A stretch of 15,112 nt of DNA from contig CAMLFI010000020.1 of the NCBI GenBank assembly GCA_946479225.1, positions 1 through 15,112 of the forward strand. The letters run 5' to 3'. The stretch comes from an uncultured Mucilaginibacter sp. Lineage in GTDB: Bacteria; Bacteroidota; Bacteroidia; Sphingobacteriales; Sphingobacteriaceae. The notes under the pieces were generated by a model. That model saw nothing but the letters and a program-made list of their open reading frames with translations, had not been told where the DNA came from and did not search any database. Positions 7,172-14,612 of this stretch are shown in pieces; the first letter of the stretch is position 1; each line of letters starts with the position of its first letter. Position numbers and translations under genes: made by a program.

Positions 7172-8685
7172 ATCAATTGAATATTGAGTTTTACAATAAA
7201 TTCTTTGGCGTTTTCTGTGATAGTTAATGTATGCTTGCCGGGATATAGCAACTCAAGTCGCTTTTTAACATTAGCCAGGCCTATTCCCGAGCGGTCATTT
7301 TCAGGATCGTTTTGCGCTTTTGGATGAACGCTGTTGCTAACTTCCAGCAGCAAGCCGCCGGTGATGTCCTTTAGCGCTATGCTGATAAAAGATGTGGCTT
7401 CAAGACTGATACCATGCTTAAAAGCGTTCTCTATAAATGGTATCATCAACATGGGCGCTATCTGCCGGTCGTCATCTGTTACATTAATACTTTCTTCGAT
7501 GACGATATTAGCCGATAGCTGGGTGCGTATTTTTTGCAGCGCTATGTAATTGTTCAGATAAGCTACTTCTTTGCCTACAGAGATAAATTTGTGATGATTT
7601 TCCTCCAGCATAAAACGCATCATATCTCCTAATTTCTGAATGCCGGTAGCTGTGGTTTTAGACCCATCTATCAGGGCGGTGCCATACAAGGTGTTCAATG
7701 CATTAAATAAAAAGTGTGGATTGATCTGCGACCGCAGAAAAGCGATATCAGCCTCTGATTGGCCAAGGGCAATCTCCATTCCTTTTATCTGCAGTATTTT
7801 TTCTTTTTGCCTGCGATATTCCAGCCATGATAACGGCGTTATAACAGCCAATTGCAAAGCCCAAATTCCGGATACATACGCAAATGACCAGTGGTCTCCC
7901 AGGAAGCGGCTGAAAATAACCGTATAAATAAAACTTGATAGCAATAGCAGTGCGATCCAATTTCGTTTCCCGGAAAACAGCGCATAAATATTGGTTAACA
8001 GCACCAGCAAACATACCGGAACGACTGCTGTGTAAAAACGGTATATGGCAGGGCTAAACAGATCAAACGCTGCAAAAAAAGCAAGTACTACAAAATAGAT
8101 CAGCGCTATAAATGTGGTGGCATTGCTCACCATGATCTGGTATTCAGACCGCTTGATAGCTTGAATAAACAGTTCGCGGATGGAAGCGAACAGGCAATAT
8201 AAAACTACAATTCCTGTTGAAATACCCCATCCCCCGAAGAGATTCATCAGGGGCTGAGGGTGATAACCGATGGTAAGCGGAATATAAATCGTGTTATGCG
8301 AAAAAAAATAAGGGGCGCAATAAAAAGAAACGATGTTAACAACCGGACCGAGGAGAAAACTGATAACTGCAAGCTGAAATATCCCGACGGCAAGCCTTGT
8401 AAAAAGGACCGTTCCATTCTTATTCAGTATGGCGCGCCTCAACAGCGGGATAATACCCAGATTTATCCAAATGTAACAGCCATACAATAGCAACACTGAA
8501 CCGATCTGTGGCAGTAAAATAACTTTAATGTGGCTGAGTGTTGCGCTTTGCTGTGGGAAGCGTTGCAGTAAGTTTGCTGCATGCGAAGCCGTAAGATCAA
8601 ATGTGTTACCTATATAACATCCTATCAGGATCAGCGCCAGCAAAGTCGCCAATATTATACCATGTTGCTGCCATTTAACTTTCAT
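7168..8685 (-). CDS. LytS/YehU-type membrane sensor histidine kinase
   Basis: A 505-aa protein. The N-terminal ~285 residues hold about seven or eight hydrophobic membrane segments (near 9-25, 57-80, 97-118, 152-170, 190-209, 218-236, 243-258, 270-285) and no large extracytoplasmic domain. A short coiled linker (290-315) leads to the His_kinase domain with LRSQINPHFLFNALNTLYG, phosphoacceptor His324. The HATPase domain has the N-box PFIENAFKHG (416-425) and the G-box SGIGLANVKKRLELLYP (466-482). It should autophosphorylate and pass phosphate to the LytTR regulator encoded two genes downstream. It is the first gene of the operon, starting from ATG at 8685, and is divergent from the outer-membrane receptor gene. 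The signal may be sensed in or at the membrane; the ligand is unknown. Confidence 0.93.
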   Translation of the reverse strand: MKVKWQQHGIILATLLALILIGCYIGNTFDLTASHAANLLQRFPQQSATLSHIKVILLPQIGSVLLLYGCYIWINLGIIPLLRRAILNKNGTVLFTRLAVGIFQLAVISFLLGPVVNIVSFYCAPYFFSHNTIYIPLTIGYHPQPLMNLFGGWGISTGIVVLYCLFASIRELFIQAIKRSEYQIMVSNATTFIALIYFVVLAFFAAFDLFSPAIYRFYTAVVPVCLLVLLTNIYALFSGKRNWIALLLLSSFIYTVIFSRFLGDHWSFAYVSGIWALQLAVITPLSWLEYRRQKEKILQIKGMEIALGQSEADIAFLRSQINPHFLFNALNTLYGTALIDGSKTTATGIQKLGDMMRFMLEENHHKFISVGKEVAYLNNYIALQKIRTQLSANIVIEESINVTDDDRQIAPMLMIPFIENAFKHGISLEATSFISIALKDITGGLLLEVSNSVHPKAQNDPENDRSGIGLANVKKRLELLYPGKHTLTITENAKEFIVKLNIQLI

Positions 8686-8733
8686 ATTGTTTGATTTTGG
8701 ATCAATATTAAAAGCTAAAGCAGCGCCTTTTTG

Positions 8734-8765
8734 AAAAATGTGACCGGATGAGCAAAAAATGTGAC
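8734..8765 (-). promoter_or_regulatory. Candidate LytTR operator: 11-bp direct repeat, 21-bp period
   Basis: AAAAATGTGAC occurs twice without mismatch, at 8734-8744 and 8755-8765; read toward the kinase gene the unit is GTCACATTTTT. The 10-bp spacer gives a 21-bp period, two helical turns. LytTR regulators are known to bind pairs of roughly 9-10-bp direct repeats with this spacing. The site lies just upstream of the -7-like element of the kinase gene, an activator position. That the LytTR protein encoded in this operon binds it is inferred. Confidence 0.6.
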
Positions 8766-8869
8766 TAATGCGCGATTGTGCCCAGATTTAATTCTCTGTC
8801 ATTCACATCCATATCCGTCCTTACGTTAAAAACTGTTAAAACCGCGATGAAAAATTTATTTACTATCAT

Positions 8870-8904
8870 TTTAGGTTTATATTGGTCCCATATATAAACC
8901 TAAA
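8870..8904 (+). promoter_or_regulatory. 13-bp perfect inverted repeat abutting the barrel start codon
   Basis: TTTAGGTTTATAT (8870-8882) and ATATAAACCTAAA (8892-8904) are exact reverse complements around a 9-nt spacer (TGGTCCCAT). The right arm ends 4 nt before the ATG at 8909. It could be an operator overlapping the promoter or, if transcribed, a hairpin in the translation-initiation region. The left arm also contains TAGGTTTA, close to the -7 element TAnnTTTG, which would favour an operator. Confidence 0.6.
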
Positions 8905-8908
8905 TTAA

Positions 8909-11707
8909 ATGAAGATCACAATTGTCTCAATTGTCCTGCTTTTTGCATTTGTTTTTTCGTGCGCTGCTCAAACCCCCTACAGCGTAAAAGGCGTTGTTGT
9001 GGATACGGTCGATAACGCTAAAATACGCGCTACTGTAACCGTACTTAACGCTAAAGATTCCATCTTGCTCAGGTTTAGTCGCAGTAATGGTGAGGGAGTT
9101 TTTGCCATATCCGGACTGCCTGCAGGCAAATTTTCTCTTTGGATCACCCATCCGGATTATGCTGATCATACAGAGAATTTTACGCTTGATGCCGCCAACC
9201 CAACCCACAATTTTGGCAATGTTAACCTGCTGCTCAGAGCACGTGTGTTAAATGAAGTGAAAATAAAGGGGTCGGTTATTGATATGAAAATAAAGGGCGA
9301 CACCAGCGAATTCAATGCCCGTGCCTACGTAATACAACCCAATGATAAGATAGAAGATCTTTTAAAGCAGGTACAGGGAATGACGGTGGATAAAGACGGG
9401 AAGATAACCTTTAGGGGCGAGCAAATTAAAAAGATATTAGTTGACGGCGAAGAGTTTTTTGGTGATGACCCGCTGCTGGTAACCCGAAATTTGCGTGCCG
9501 ATATGGTAGACAAGATGCAGGTTTACGACCGTAAAAGCGACCAGGCCACTGTTACCGGTATAGAGGACGGCGTAAAAATAAAGACCCTGAATGTAAAGCT
9601 AAGGGAGGATAAAAAGAATGGTGTATTTGGCAAAGTAGTGGCGAGTGCCGGTAACGACGGCTATTACAATAACCAGGCAATGTTTAATAAATTTAAAGGC
9701 AACTATAAGTTTTCTGCTTACGGCACCACTGCAAACAACGGCATCAACGGTTTGGGGTACCAGGATGCCGGCAGATTAGGCACCCAAACAACTTCCACAG
9801 TTACATTTGATGATGGCTCTACAGGTACTATTACCGGTGGCGGTGATGATATTGACAACTCGTACTACAGCGGCAGTGGATTTCCATCATCAAGAACAGG
9901 CGGTGCGCATTATGATACCAAATGGAACGAAAATAAGCAGTCCATCAATACCAATTACAAAATAGGTGTTATTGCCCTTACCAACAATAATAGCACCTTT
10001 ATGCAACAAAACCTGCCCACCAATAGTACTAATCCTGCTGATAATATTCTTAACCGGTCATCAGCAAGGAACACGTACAATCATACATTCAGGCAACGCG
10101 GTGATGTAATTTTTCAAAGCAACCCAAACCCAAGTTCCTCATTAAAAATAGCCGTTGACGGCACTTTTAAAGATGTAGAGAACAATAGCAGCAGCGTATC
10201 AACCATTGAGAACGGGGCAGGCACTTTGCTAACGCGCGAACTGCAAACGCAAACAGAAACGGGAAAGCAAAAAGCATTTAATGCCAGCTTTTTATATTCA
10301 AAGAAGTTTAAAAAGCCCAACCGCGTATTTTCATGGAACGTGAGCGAAGCCTATAACGAAAACAACTCAACACTTAAGCTTAACTCTACTATCTTTTCGC
10401 CTGCAAAAACGCCAAATACTACAGAAATAGATCAAAACAAACCCACTGCTACTAACAGCTCGGTATTAAACAGCAATATCACCTATAATGAGCCTCTAAC
10501 AAAAACCATAGCATTAGGCTTAAATTATGGTTTAGGATTTAATAATAGTTCTGCCAACCGCGAATCGTTTAACAAATCAGCTAGTGGAAACTATGATGTT
10601 TTTGATACGCAGTTCAGCAATAGCTACAAATTTAACCAGGTAACCAACCAGGTGGGAGCCATTTTTACTTATAAAAGTGTAGATACAAAAGCCACAGCGA
10701 GTTTTGGTACACGCGCATCTGATGTTAATTTTAAACAGATAGATCAATATACCGGCACTGTTTATAAACGCAGCTTTATTAACTGGTCGCCGCAGGCCCG
10801 GTTCCAGTATCGTCCGTCTAATTCATCCAATGTTACTGTTCAATACAATGGCGGCAACTCACAGCCCAATATTGGCCAGATACAACCTATCCGTGTAAAT
10901 ACCGATCCGTTGAATATTTTTGTGGGCAACCCCAATCTGGGTCCGTCGTTCAGACACAGTATAAATGCCTACTATAGCACCTCGCAAGAAATAACCGGCA
11001 AGTCTTTTTATTTAAGTGGCTCGTATGGTTTTCAAGAGAACACCATAATAACCAATCAAACTCTTGATAATACGGGCCGATCGGTTATACAATATCAAAA
11101 TCTTAGGGATAAGAGTCCAATGAATTATAGCCTATACACGCAGATCAGCCGCAAATATGGCATTGTTTCCACAGGCTTAACCTTGTCAACATCAGGATCT
11201 AAGTCATACACCTACACCAACAGCGTATTAAACGAGTCGACAAACGCATCGTACTCCGCAAGCGCGAATATTTATGTTGCAAAACCCAAAAAGTTTTCTT
11301 TCTCCATACAGGCCGGACCAAGCTACTCTGTTATCAAACAATCATTACAGACGCTTAACAGCTATAACTCAGCAGGTTTTTACGGGTATTCTTACTTAGC
11401 AGTTTATTTGCCGGGTAAGTTTCAGTTAAGCGGCGACTTTAATTACAATTACCAGGCCGCTATCAGAGATGCACCTGCGGTACATCGCCCTATATTAAAC
11501 GCATCGCTTAACAAAGCATTCCTTAAAGGTGAGAATTTAAAACTAGCCATTACCGGCAACAACCTGTTTAATCGCGACCTGAACAGTAGAAACGCAACAA
11601 CTTCGGGTTTTATACAATATAACTACGCCAGCATACGCAGGTACTTTATGGTATCGTTATCATGGGATTTTACAAAATTCGGCACAACAGCAGCCGCAAC
11701 AAACTAA
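8909..11707 (+). CDS. Outer-membrane beta-barrel protein, TonB-receptor-like, with carboxypeptidase-regulatory-like N-terminus
   Basis: A 932-aa outer-membrane protein. A signal peptide covers about residues 1-20 (ending CAAQ). A carboxypeptidase-D-regulatory-like beta-sandwich follows (about 25-108, VKGVVVDT ... GEGVFAISGLPAGKF). Next is a plug-like domain (about 112-235) with LNEVKIKG, FRGEQIKKILVDGEEFFGDD and VYDRKSDQATVTGIEDG. The rest, to the C-terminus SLSWDFTKF, is rich in aromatic/Asn/Ser beta strands as in the large outer-membrane barrel family (OMP_b-brl_3 type). A Gly/Asp/Ser-rich insert lies near 295-330. Members of this group resemble TonB-dependent receptors; substrate is unknown and no SusD partner is present. 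The GLPGLI gene follows after 8 bp. A perfect inverted repeat sits at the start codon. Confidence 0.88.
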   Translation: MKITIVSIVLLFAFVFSCAAQTPYSVKGVVVDTVDNAKIRATVTVLNAKDSILLRFSRSNGEGVFAISGLPAGKFSLWITHPDYADHTENFTLDAANPTHNFGNVNLLLRARVLNEVKIKGSVIDMKIKGDTSEFNARAYVIQPNDKIEDLLKQVQGMTVDKDGKITFRGEQIKKILVDGEEFFGDDPLLVTRNLRADMVDKMQVYDRKSDQATVTGIEDGVKIKTLNVKLREDKKNGVFGKVVASAGNDGYYNNQAMFNKFKGNYKFSAYGTTANNGINGLGYQDAGRLGTQTTSTVTFDDGSTGTITGGGDDIDNSYYSGSGFPSSRTGGAHYDTKWNENKQSINTNYKIGVIALTNNNSTFMQQNLPTNSTNPADNILNRSSARNTYNHTFRQRGDVIFQSNPNPSSSLKIAVDGTFKDVENNSSSVSTIENGAGTLLTRELQTQTETGKQKAFNASFLYSKKFKKPNRVFSWNVSEAYNENNSTLKLNSTIFSPAKTPNTTEIDQNKPTATNSSVLNSNITYNEPLTKTIALGLNYGLGFNNSSANRESFNKSASGNYDVFDTQFSNSYKFNQVTNQVGAIFTYKSVDTKATASFGTRASDVNFKQIDQYTGTVYKRSFINWSPQARFQYRPSNSSNVTVQYNGGNSQPNIGQIQPIRVNTDPLNIFVGNPNLGPSFRHSINAYYSTSQEITGKSFYLSGSYGFQENTIITNQTLDNTGRSVIQYQNLRDKSPMNYSLYTQISRKYGIVSTGLTLSTSGSKSYTYTNSVLNESTNASYSASANIYVAKPKKFSFSIQAGPSYSVIKQSLQTLNSYNSAGFYGYSYLAVYLPGKFQLSGDFNYNYQAAIRDAPAVHRPILNASLNKAFLKGENLKLAITGNNLFNRDLNSRNATTSGFIQYNYASIRRYFMVSLSWDFTKFGTTAAATN

Positions 11708-11715
11708 TAAATATT

Positions 11716-12483
11716 ATGAAGAAGATCTTTATCATCCTCAGCTGCATAGTTTTAACAAGCAATATGTTATTGGCCCAGGGGACAAGAATGATAACCAGCG
11801 GCATTATTGAATATGAAAGAAAGGTGAATATGCATGCCATTACCAAAGGACAATTGGGCAATCCGCCTGAGCAAAGCAGGCTCCAGGAAATTGATAATTT
11901 TAAAAAAACGACGCCACAATTTAAGTCGTTCTACAGTACCCTCGTGTTTAGCGATAACAAGAGCCTGTTTACCCCTACACCCGCCGGCAACTACCCTAAC
12001 ATGTACAGAAACCCAATGGGTATACAGTTAAACACGGTATATGCCGACCTAAACACCAACACCCTTGTGGCACAAAAAGAGATCTACGGCGACCAGTTTT
12101 TGGTGAAGGACAGCACCCGTAAAATAACCTGGCGGTTAACCGGCGAAACGCAGGAAATTGCGGGGTACACCTGCCGCAGGGCAAACGGCGTAATACTCGA
12201 CTCAATTTATCTGGTAGCTTTTTACACGGATAAGATCTGGTTTAGCGGGGGCCCGGAATCGTTCACCGGCCTGCCCGGCATGATATTAAAACTGGCCATT
12301 CCGCATGAAAATATAATCTGGACGGCTACAAAGGTTACGGATCAGATTGTATCTCCGGGGGTTGTCATCCCTCCAAAAAAAGGCACCAGCATTACGCCGA
12401 AGCAATTGTTTGACAAACTTAAGGCACACGTGCAGGGATGGGGCCCTGTTGGCTTTTATGAGATGAAAGCGTTCATGCTTTAG
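11716..12483 (+). CDS. GLPGLI family protein
   Basis: A 255-aa exported protein, probably periplasmic or surface associated. The ATG at 11716 was chosen because it opens a clean signal peptide (MKKIFIILSC, cleavage near LLAQ at 18-21); an upstream in-frame ATG at 11662 lies inside the barrel gene. The defining motif is GLPGMI (185-190) in SFTGLPGMILKL, preceded by KDSTRKITWRLTGETQEIAGYTCRRA (124-156 region, Cys153) and YTDKIWFSGGP, the usual order in the TIGR01200 GLPGLI family. The molecular function of this family is not established. It lies 8 bp after the outer-membrane barrel gene; this pairing is common in Bacteroidota and suggests the two proteins act together at the outer membrane. Confidence 0.9.
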   Translation: MKKIFIILSCIVLTSNMLLAQGTRMITSGIIEYERKVNMHAITKGQLGNPPEQSRLQEIDNFKKTTPQFKSFYSTLVFSDNKSLFTPTPAGNYPNMYRNPMGIQLNTVYADLNTNTLVAQKEIYGDQFLVKDSTRKITWRLTGETQEIAGYTCRRANGVILDSIYLVAFYTDKIWFSGGPESFTGLPGMILKLAIPHENIIWTATKVTDQIVSPGVVIPPKKGTSITPKQLFDKLKAHVQGWGPVGFYEMKAFML

Positions 12484-12519
12484 CTTCCGTTTGAACTCAA
12501 ATAGCTATCTTAGCGACCG

Positions 12520-13836
12520 ATGAAAAAGTCGCCTATAGATAAGCTGATCCACCCTGTTAACCGCTTTATTCACTTAGAGTACACCAGCGGCATTGTGCTT
12601 TTTTTAGGCGTGGTGATAGCGCTGATCTGGGTAAACTCCCCTTTTAGCGAAAGTTATCATCATATCTGGGAAATTGAGTTTTCCTTCGGATTTAATAACG
12701 ACGTATTAAGCCACCCGCTTCATTTATGGATAAACGATGGCTTAATGGCCATCTTCTTTTTCGTGATAGGACTGGAGCTGAAGCGAGAATTTATCGCGGG
12801 TGAATTATCGACCTTAAGCAAGGCCTCCCTCCCTATGGTTGCCGCGCTGGGTGGCATGCTGGTTCCTGCTGCAATTTATACGGCATTTAACCACGGCACC
12901 GCAGCCGAACACGGCTGGGGCATACCTATGGCTACTGATATTGCCTTCGCGCTTGCCCTGCTCTCTATCGCCGGGAAACATATACCGTCCTCAATAAAAG
13001 TTTTCCTATCAGCACTTGCCGTGGCCGATGACCTGGGAGCGGTTTTGGTGATCGCATTCTTTTACAGCTCTGGTATTGTTTGGTTACCCTTGATTATCGG
13101 CGGGGGATTTTTAGTGATCCTCGCTATTGGTAACATCCTCGGCATCCGTAGTTCCGCTTTTTATTTATTGATCGGTTTTGGGGTATGGGTTGGCTTCCTG
13201 CTATCAGGCGTGCACCCTACCATTGCAGGTGTGTTGGTTGCGTTTACTATTCCGGCCCGTACTAAGATCAACGAAAAACAATATTCAGACAAGCTTAATC
13301 AACTTTCTGCGGAGTTTGATGAGGAGATACCCAATTGCAGCTCGCTTACCACACCAAAACAGCACCATACCATTGAGCAGATTAAAGCGCTAAGTCTGGC
13401 CGCGCAAACGCCATTACAAAAAATTGAAACCACGCTTCATCCATGGGTGGCTTTTGTAATAATGCCCTTGTTTGCACTGGCAAATGCGGGGATTGTCATT
13501 GGATCTGATTTTTTCTCTTTACTCGTCAACCCGGTAAGTATTGGTGTATCCTTAGGTTTGGTAATTGGGAAATTTATAGGTGTGTTGCTGTTCACCTGGA
13601 TAATGGTGAAAACCCGGTTAACTACACTGCCCGAAGGCGCTACATGGAAGCATATAATGGGAGTGGCCTTACTGGCAGGTATTGGTTTTACCATGTCGTT
13701 ATTTGTGTCTGCGCTTGCTTTTGATCAGGCTCAAATGATAGATCAGGCTAAATATGGCATCCTGTTAGCTTCGCTTATTGCGGGAATATTGGGGATTATT
13801 GTATTAAAGGCCCAACGAAAACGAGCTAAGGCGTGA
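12520..13836 (+). CDS. nhaA: Na+/H+ antiporter NhaA
   Basis: A 438-aa inner-membrane protein that exchanges cytoplasmic Na+ (or Li+) for external H+, serving pH and sodium homeostasis. Family hallmarks are present in order: FFFVIGLELKRE (79-90), GWGIPMATDIAFAL with Asp140 matching E. coli Asp133, LAVADDLGAV with Asp170-Asp171 matching the essential Asp163-Asp164 pair, the membrane segment GVHPTIAGVLVAF, and GKFIGV with Lys351 matching Lys300. It is about 50 residues longer than the E. coli protein (388 aa), mainly through a hydrophilic loop (about 248-305) between membrane segments, as in many longer NhaA proteins. It starts 36 bp after the GLPGLI gene with no visible terminator between, so read-through is possible, but a functional link is not expected. 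Confidence 0.95.
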   Translation: MKKSPIDKLIHPVNRFIHLEYTSGIVLFLGVVIALIWVNSPFSESYHHIWEIEFSFGFNNDVLSHPLHLWINDGLMAIFFFVIGLELKREFIAGELSTLSKASLPMVAALGGMLVPAAIYTAFNHGTAAEHGWGIPMATDIAFALALLSIAGKHIPSSIKVFLSALAVADDLGAVLVIAFFYSSGIVWLPLIIGGGFLVILAIGNILGIRSSAFYLLIGFGVWVGFLLSGVHPTIAGVLVAFTIPARTKINEKQYSDKLNQLSAEFDEEIPNCSSLTTPKQHHTIEQIKALSLAAQTPLQKIETTLHPWVAFVIMPLFALANAGIVIGSDFFSLLVNPVSIGVSLGLVIGKFIGVLLFTWIMVKTRLTTLPEGATWKHIMGVALLAGIGFTMSLFVSALAFDQAQMIDQAKYGILLASLIAGILGIIVLKAQRKRAKA

Positions 13837-13850
13837 TGGGGGAAATTATT

Positions 13851-14612
13851 CTAATCGTTGGTTCTTCTGTTCTTTAACCAGTACCAAGCCAGGTTAAAGG
13901 CTATTACCGCATGATTAAATACCGTAGGCAATAATCCATAATGTTTTTTCATGATGTCAAATCGCTCCATTAAACTTTGTTTGTGCTTTTGTTTTGACAT
14001 CCCCCCGACTTTATAGCGTGCCACATAAGCGTGAACATTCACTATTTTTTTTGCCTTTTTTGCAGCGCGTAATATCCAGTCTATGTCGGCGCTTAACTGG
14101 TATTTGGGATCATAAAGTTCAACAAGTGAGCGCTTGATATAGATAGCCTGGTGACTTATACTCATACCATATTTAAAGTCTTTCCAGGTAAAGCTTTCAG
14201 GCGCGGCATGGCGTCGGCGGCCCAGATTGTTGCCGTCCTCGTCCATCATTTCTGTTTCACCATAATAAATATCAGCGTCCTCTGCAGAAGCAAATACATG
14301 CGCTACAGTATCATTTGAATAGAAGCCATCCCCAGAGTTCATAAATATAATATAATCGCCCGTGGCGGCTTTAATGCCCTTATTCATGGCATCGTAGATG
14401 CCATTGTCTTTCTCGCTGATGAGTATAGCCAGTTTATCTTGATAACGTTCAATTACCTGCAGCGTTCCATCTGTTGATCTGCCGTCGATAACAATGTACT
14501 CAATACCCGCATAAGTTTGATTGAGCACCGAAAGCATAGTCCGCTCAATGTCGGCCACGTTGTTATAAACGACCGTAATAACAGAAAGAACGGGTTGGGC
14601 TTTTTTACTCAT
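13851..14612 (-). CDS. Glycosyltransferase family 2
   Basis: A 253-aa cytoplasmic or membrane-associated GT-A fold glycosyltransferase that uses a nucleotide-sugar donor. Seen are LSVITVVYNN (9-18), IDGRSTDGT (42-50) with the nucleotide-binding Asp43, SEKDNGIYDAMNKGI (66-80), and MNSGDGF (91-97), where Asp95 takes the metal-binding DxD role. Acceptor-side motifs are SISHQAIYIK (151-160) and SADIDWILRA (174-183), including the likely catalytic Asp. This pattern matches WcaE/WcaA-like transferases of exopolysaccharide and O-antigen clusters. The sugar specificity is unknown. Its ATG overlaps the end of the GT4-like gene by 8 nt, so the two are translationally linked. It converges on nhaA with a 14-bp gap. 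Confidence 0.92.
   Translation of the reverse strand: MSKKAQPVLSVITVVYNNVADIERTMLSVLNQTYAGIEYIVIDGRSTDGTLQVIERYQDKLAILISEKDNGIYDAMNKGIKAATGDYIIFMNSGDGFYSNDTVAHVFASAEDADIYYGETEMMDEDGNNLGRRRHAAPESFTWKDFKYGMSISHQAIYIKRSLVELYDPKYQLSADIDWILRAAKKAKKIVNVHAYVARYKVGGMSKQKHKQSLMERFDIMKKHYGLLPTVFNHAVIAFNLAWYWLKNRRTND

Larger units (their letters stand above)
8686..8908. promoter_or_regulatory. Divergent intergenic region between kinase and barrel genes
   Basis: This 223-bp AT-rich region must carry promoters for the minus-strand two-component operon and for the plus-strand barrel/GLPGLI pair. On the minus strand, TAGCTTTT (complement of 8710-8717) resembles the Bacteroidota -7 element TAnnTTTG. A short direct repeat of GTTAAAA occurs near 8825-8841. 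No small gene is supported here. Specific elements are listed separately. Confidence 0.55.

Noticed and set aside
8775..8783. Third copy of the TGTGAC repeat
   Set aside because: ATTGTGCCC is degenerate and offset by 17 rather than 21 bp from the second copy.
8951..8971. Lipoprotein signal at Cys18 of the barrel protein
   Set aside because: VFSC is a poor lipobox and an outer-membrane barrel is expected to use signal peptidase I; CAAQ fits a type I cleavage site.
11662..11715. Upstream in-frame ATG for the GLPGLI gene
   Set aside because: It lies within the barrel gene and would bury the signal peptide; ATG 11716 gives a standard signal peptide.
12489..12513. Promoter for nhaA (TTTG plus TATCTTAG)
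   Set aside because: Spacing between the two elements is about 12 nt, too short for the Bacteroidota -33/-7 pattern, and the leader would be almost absent.
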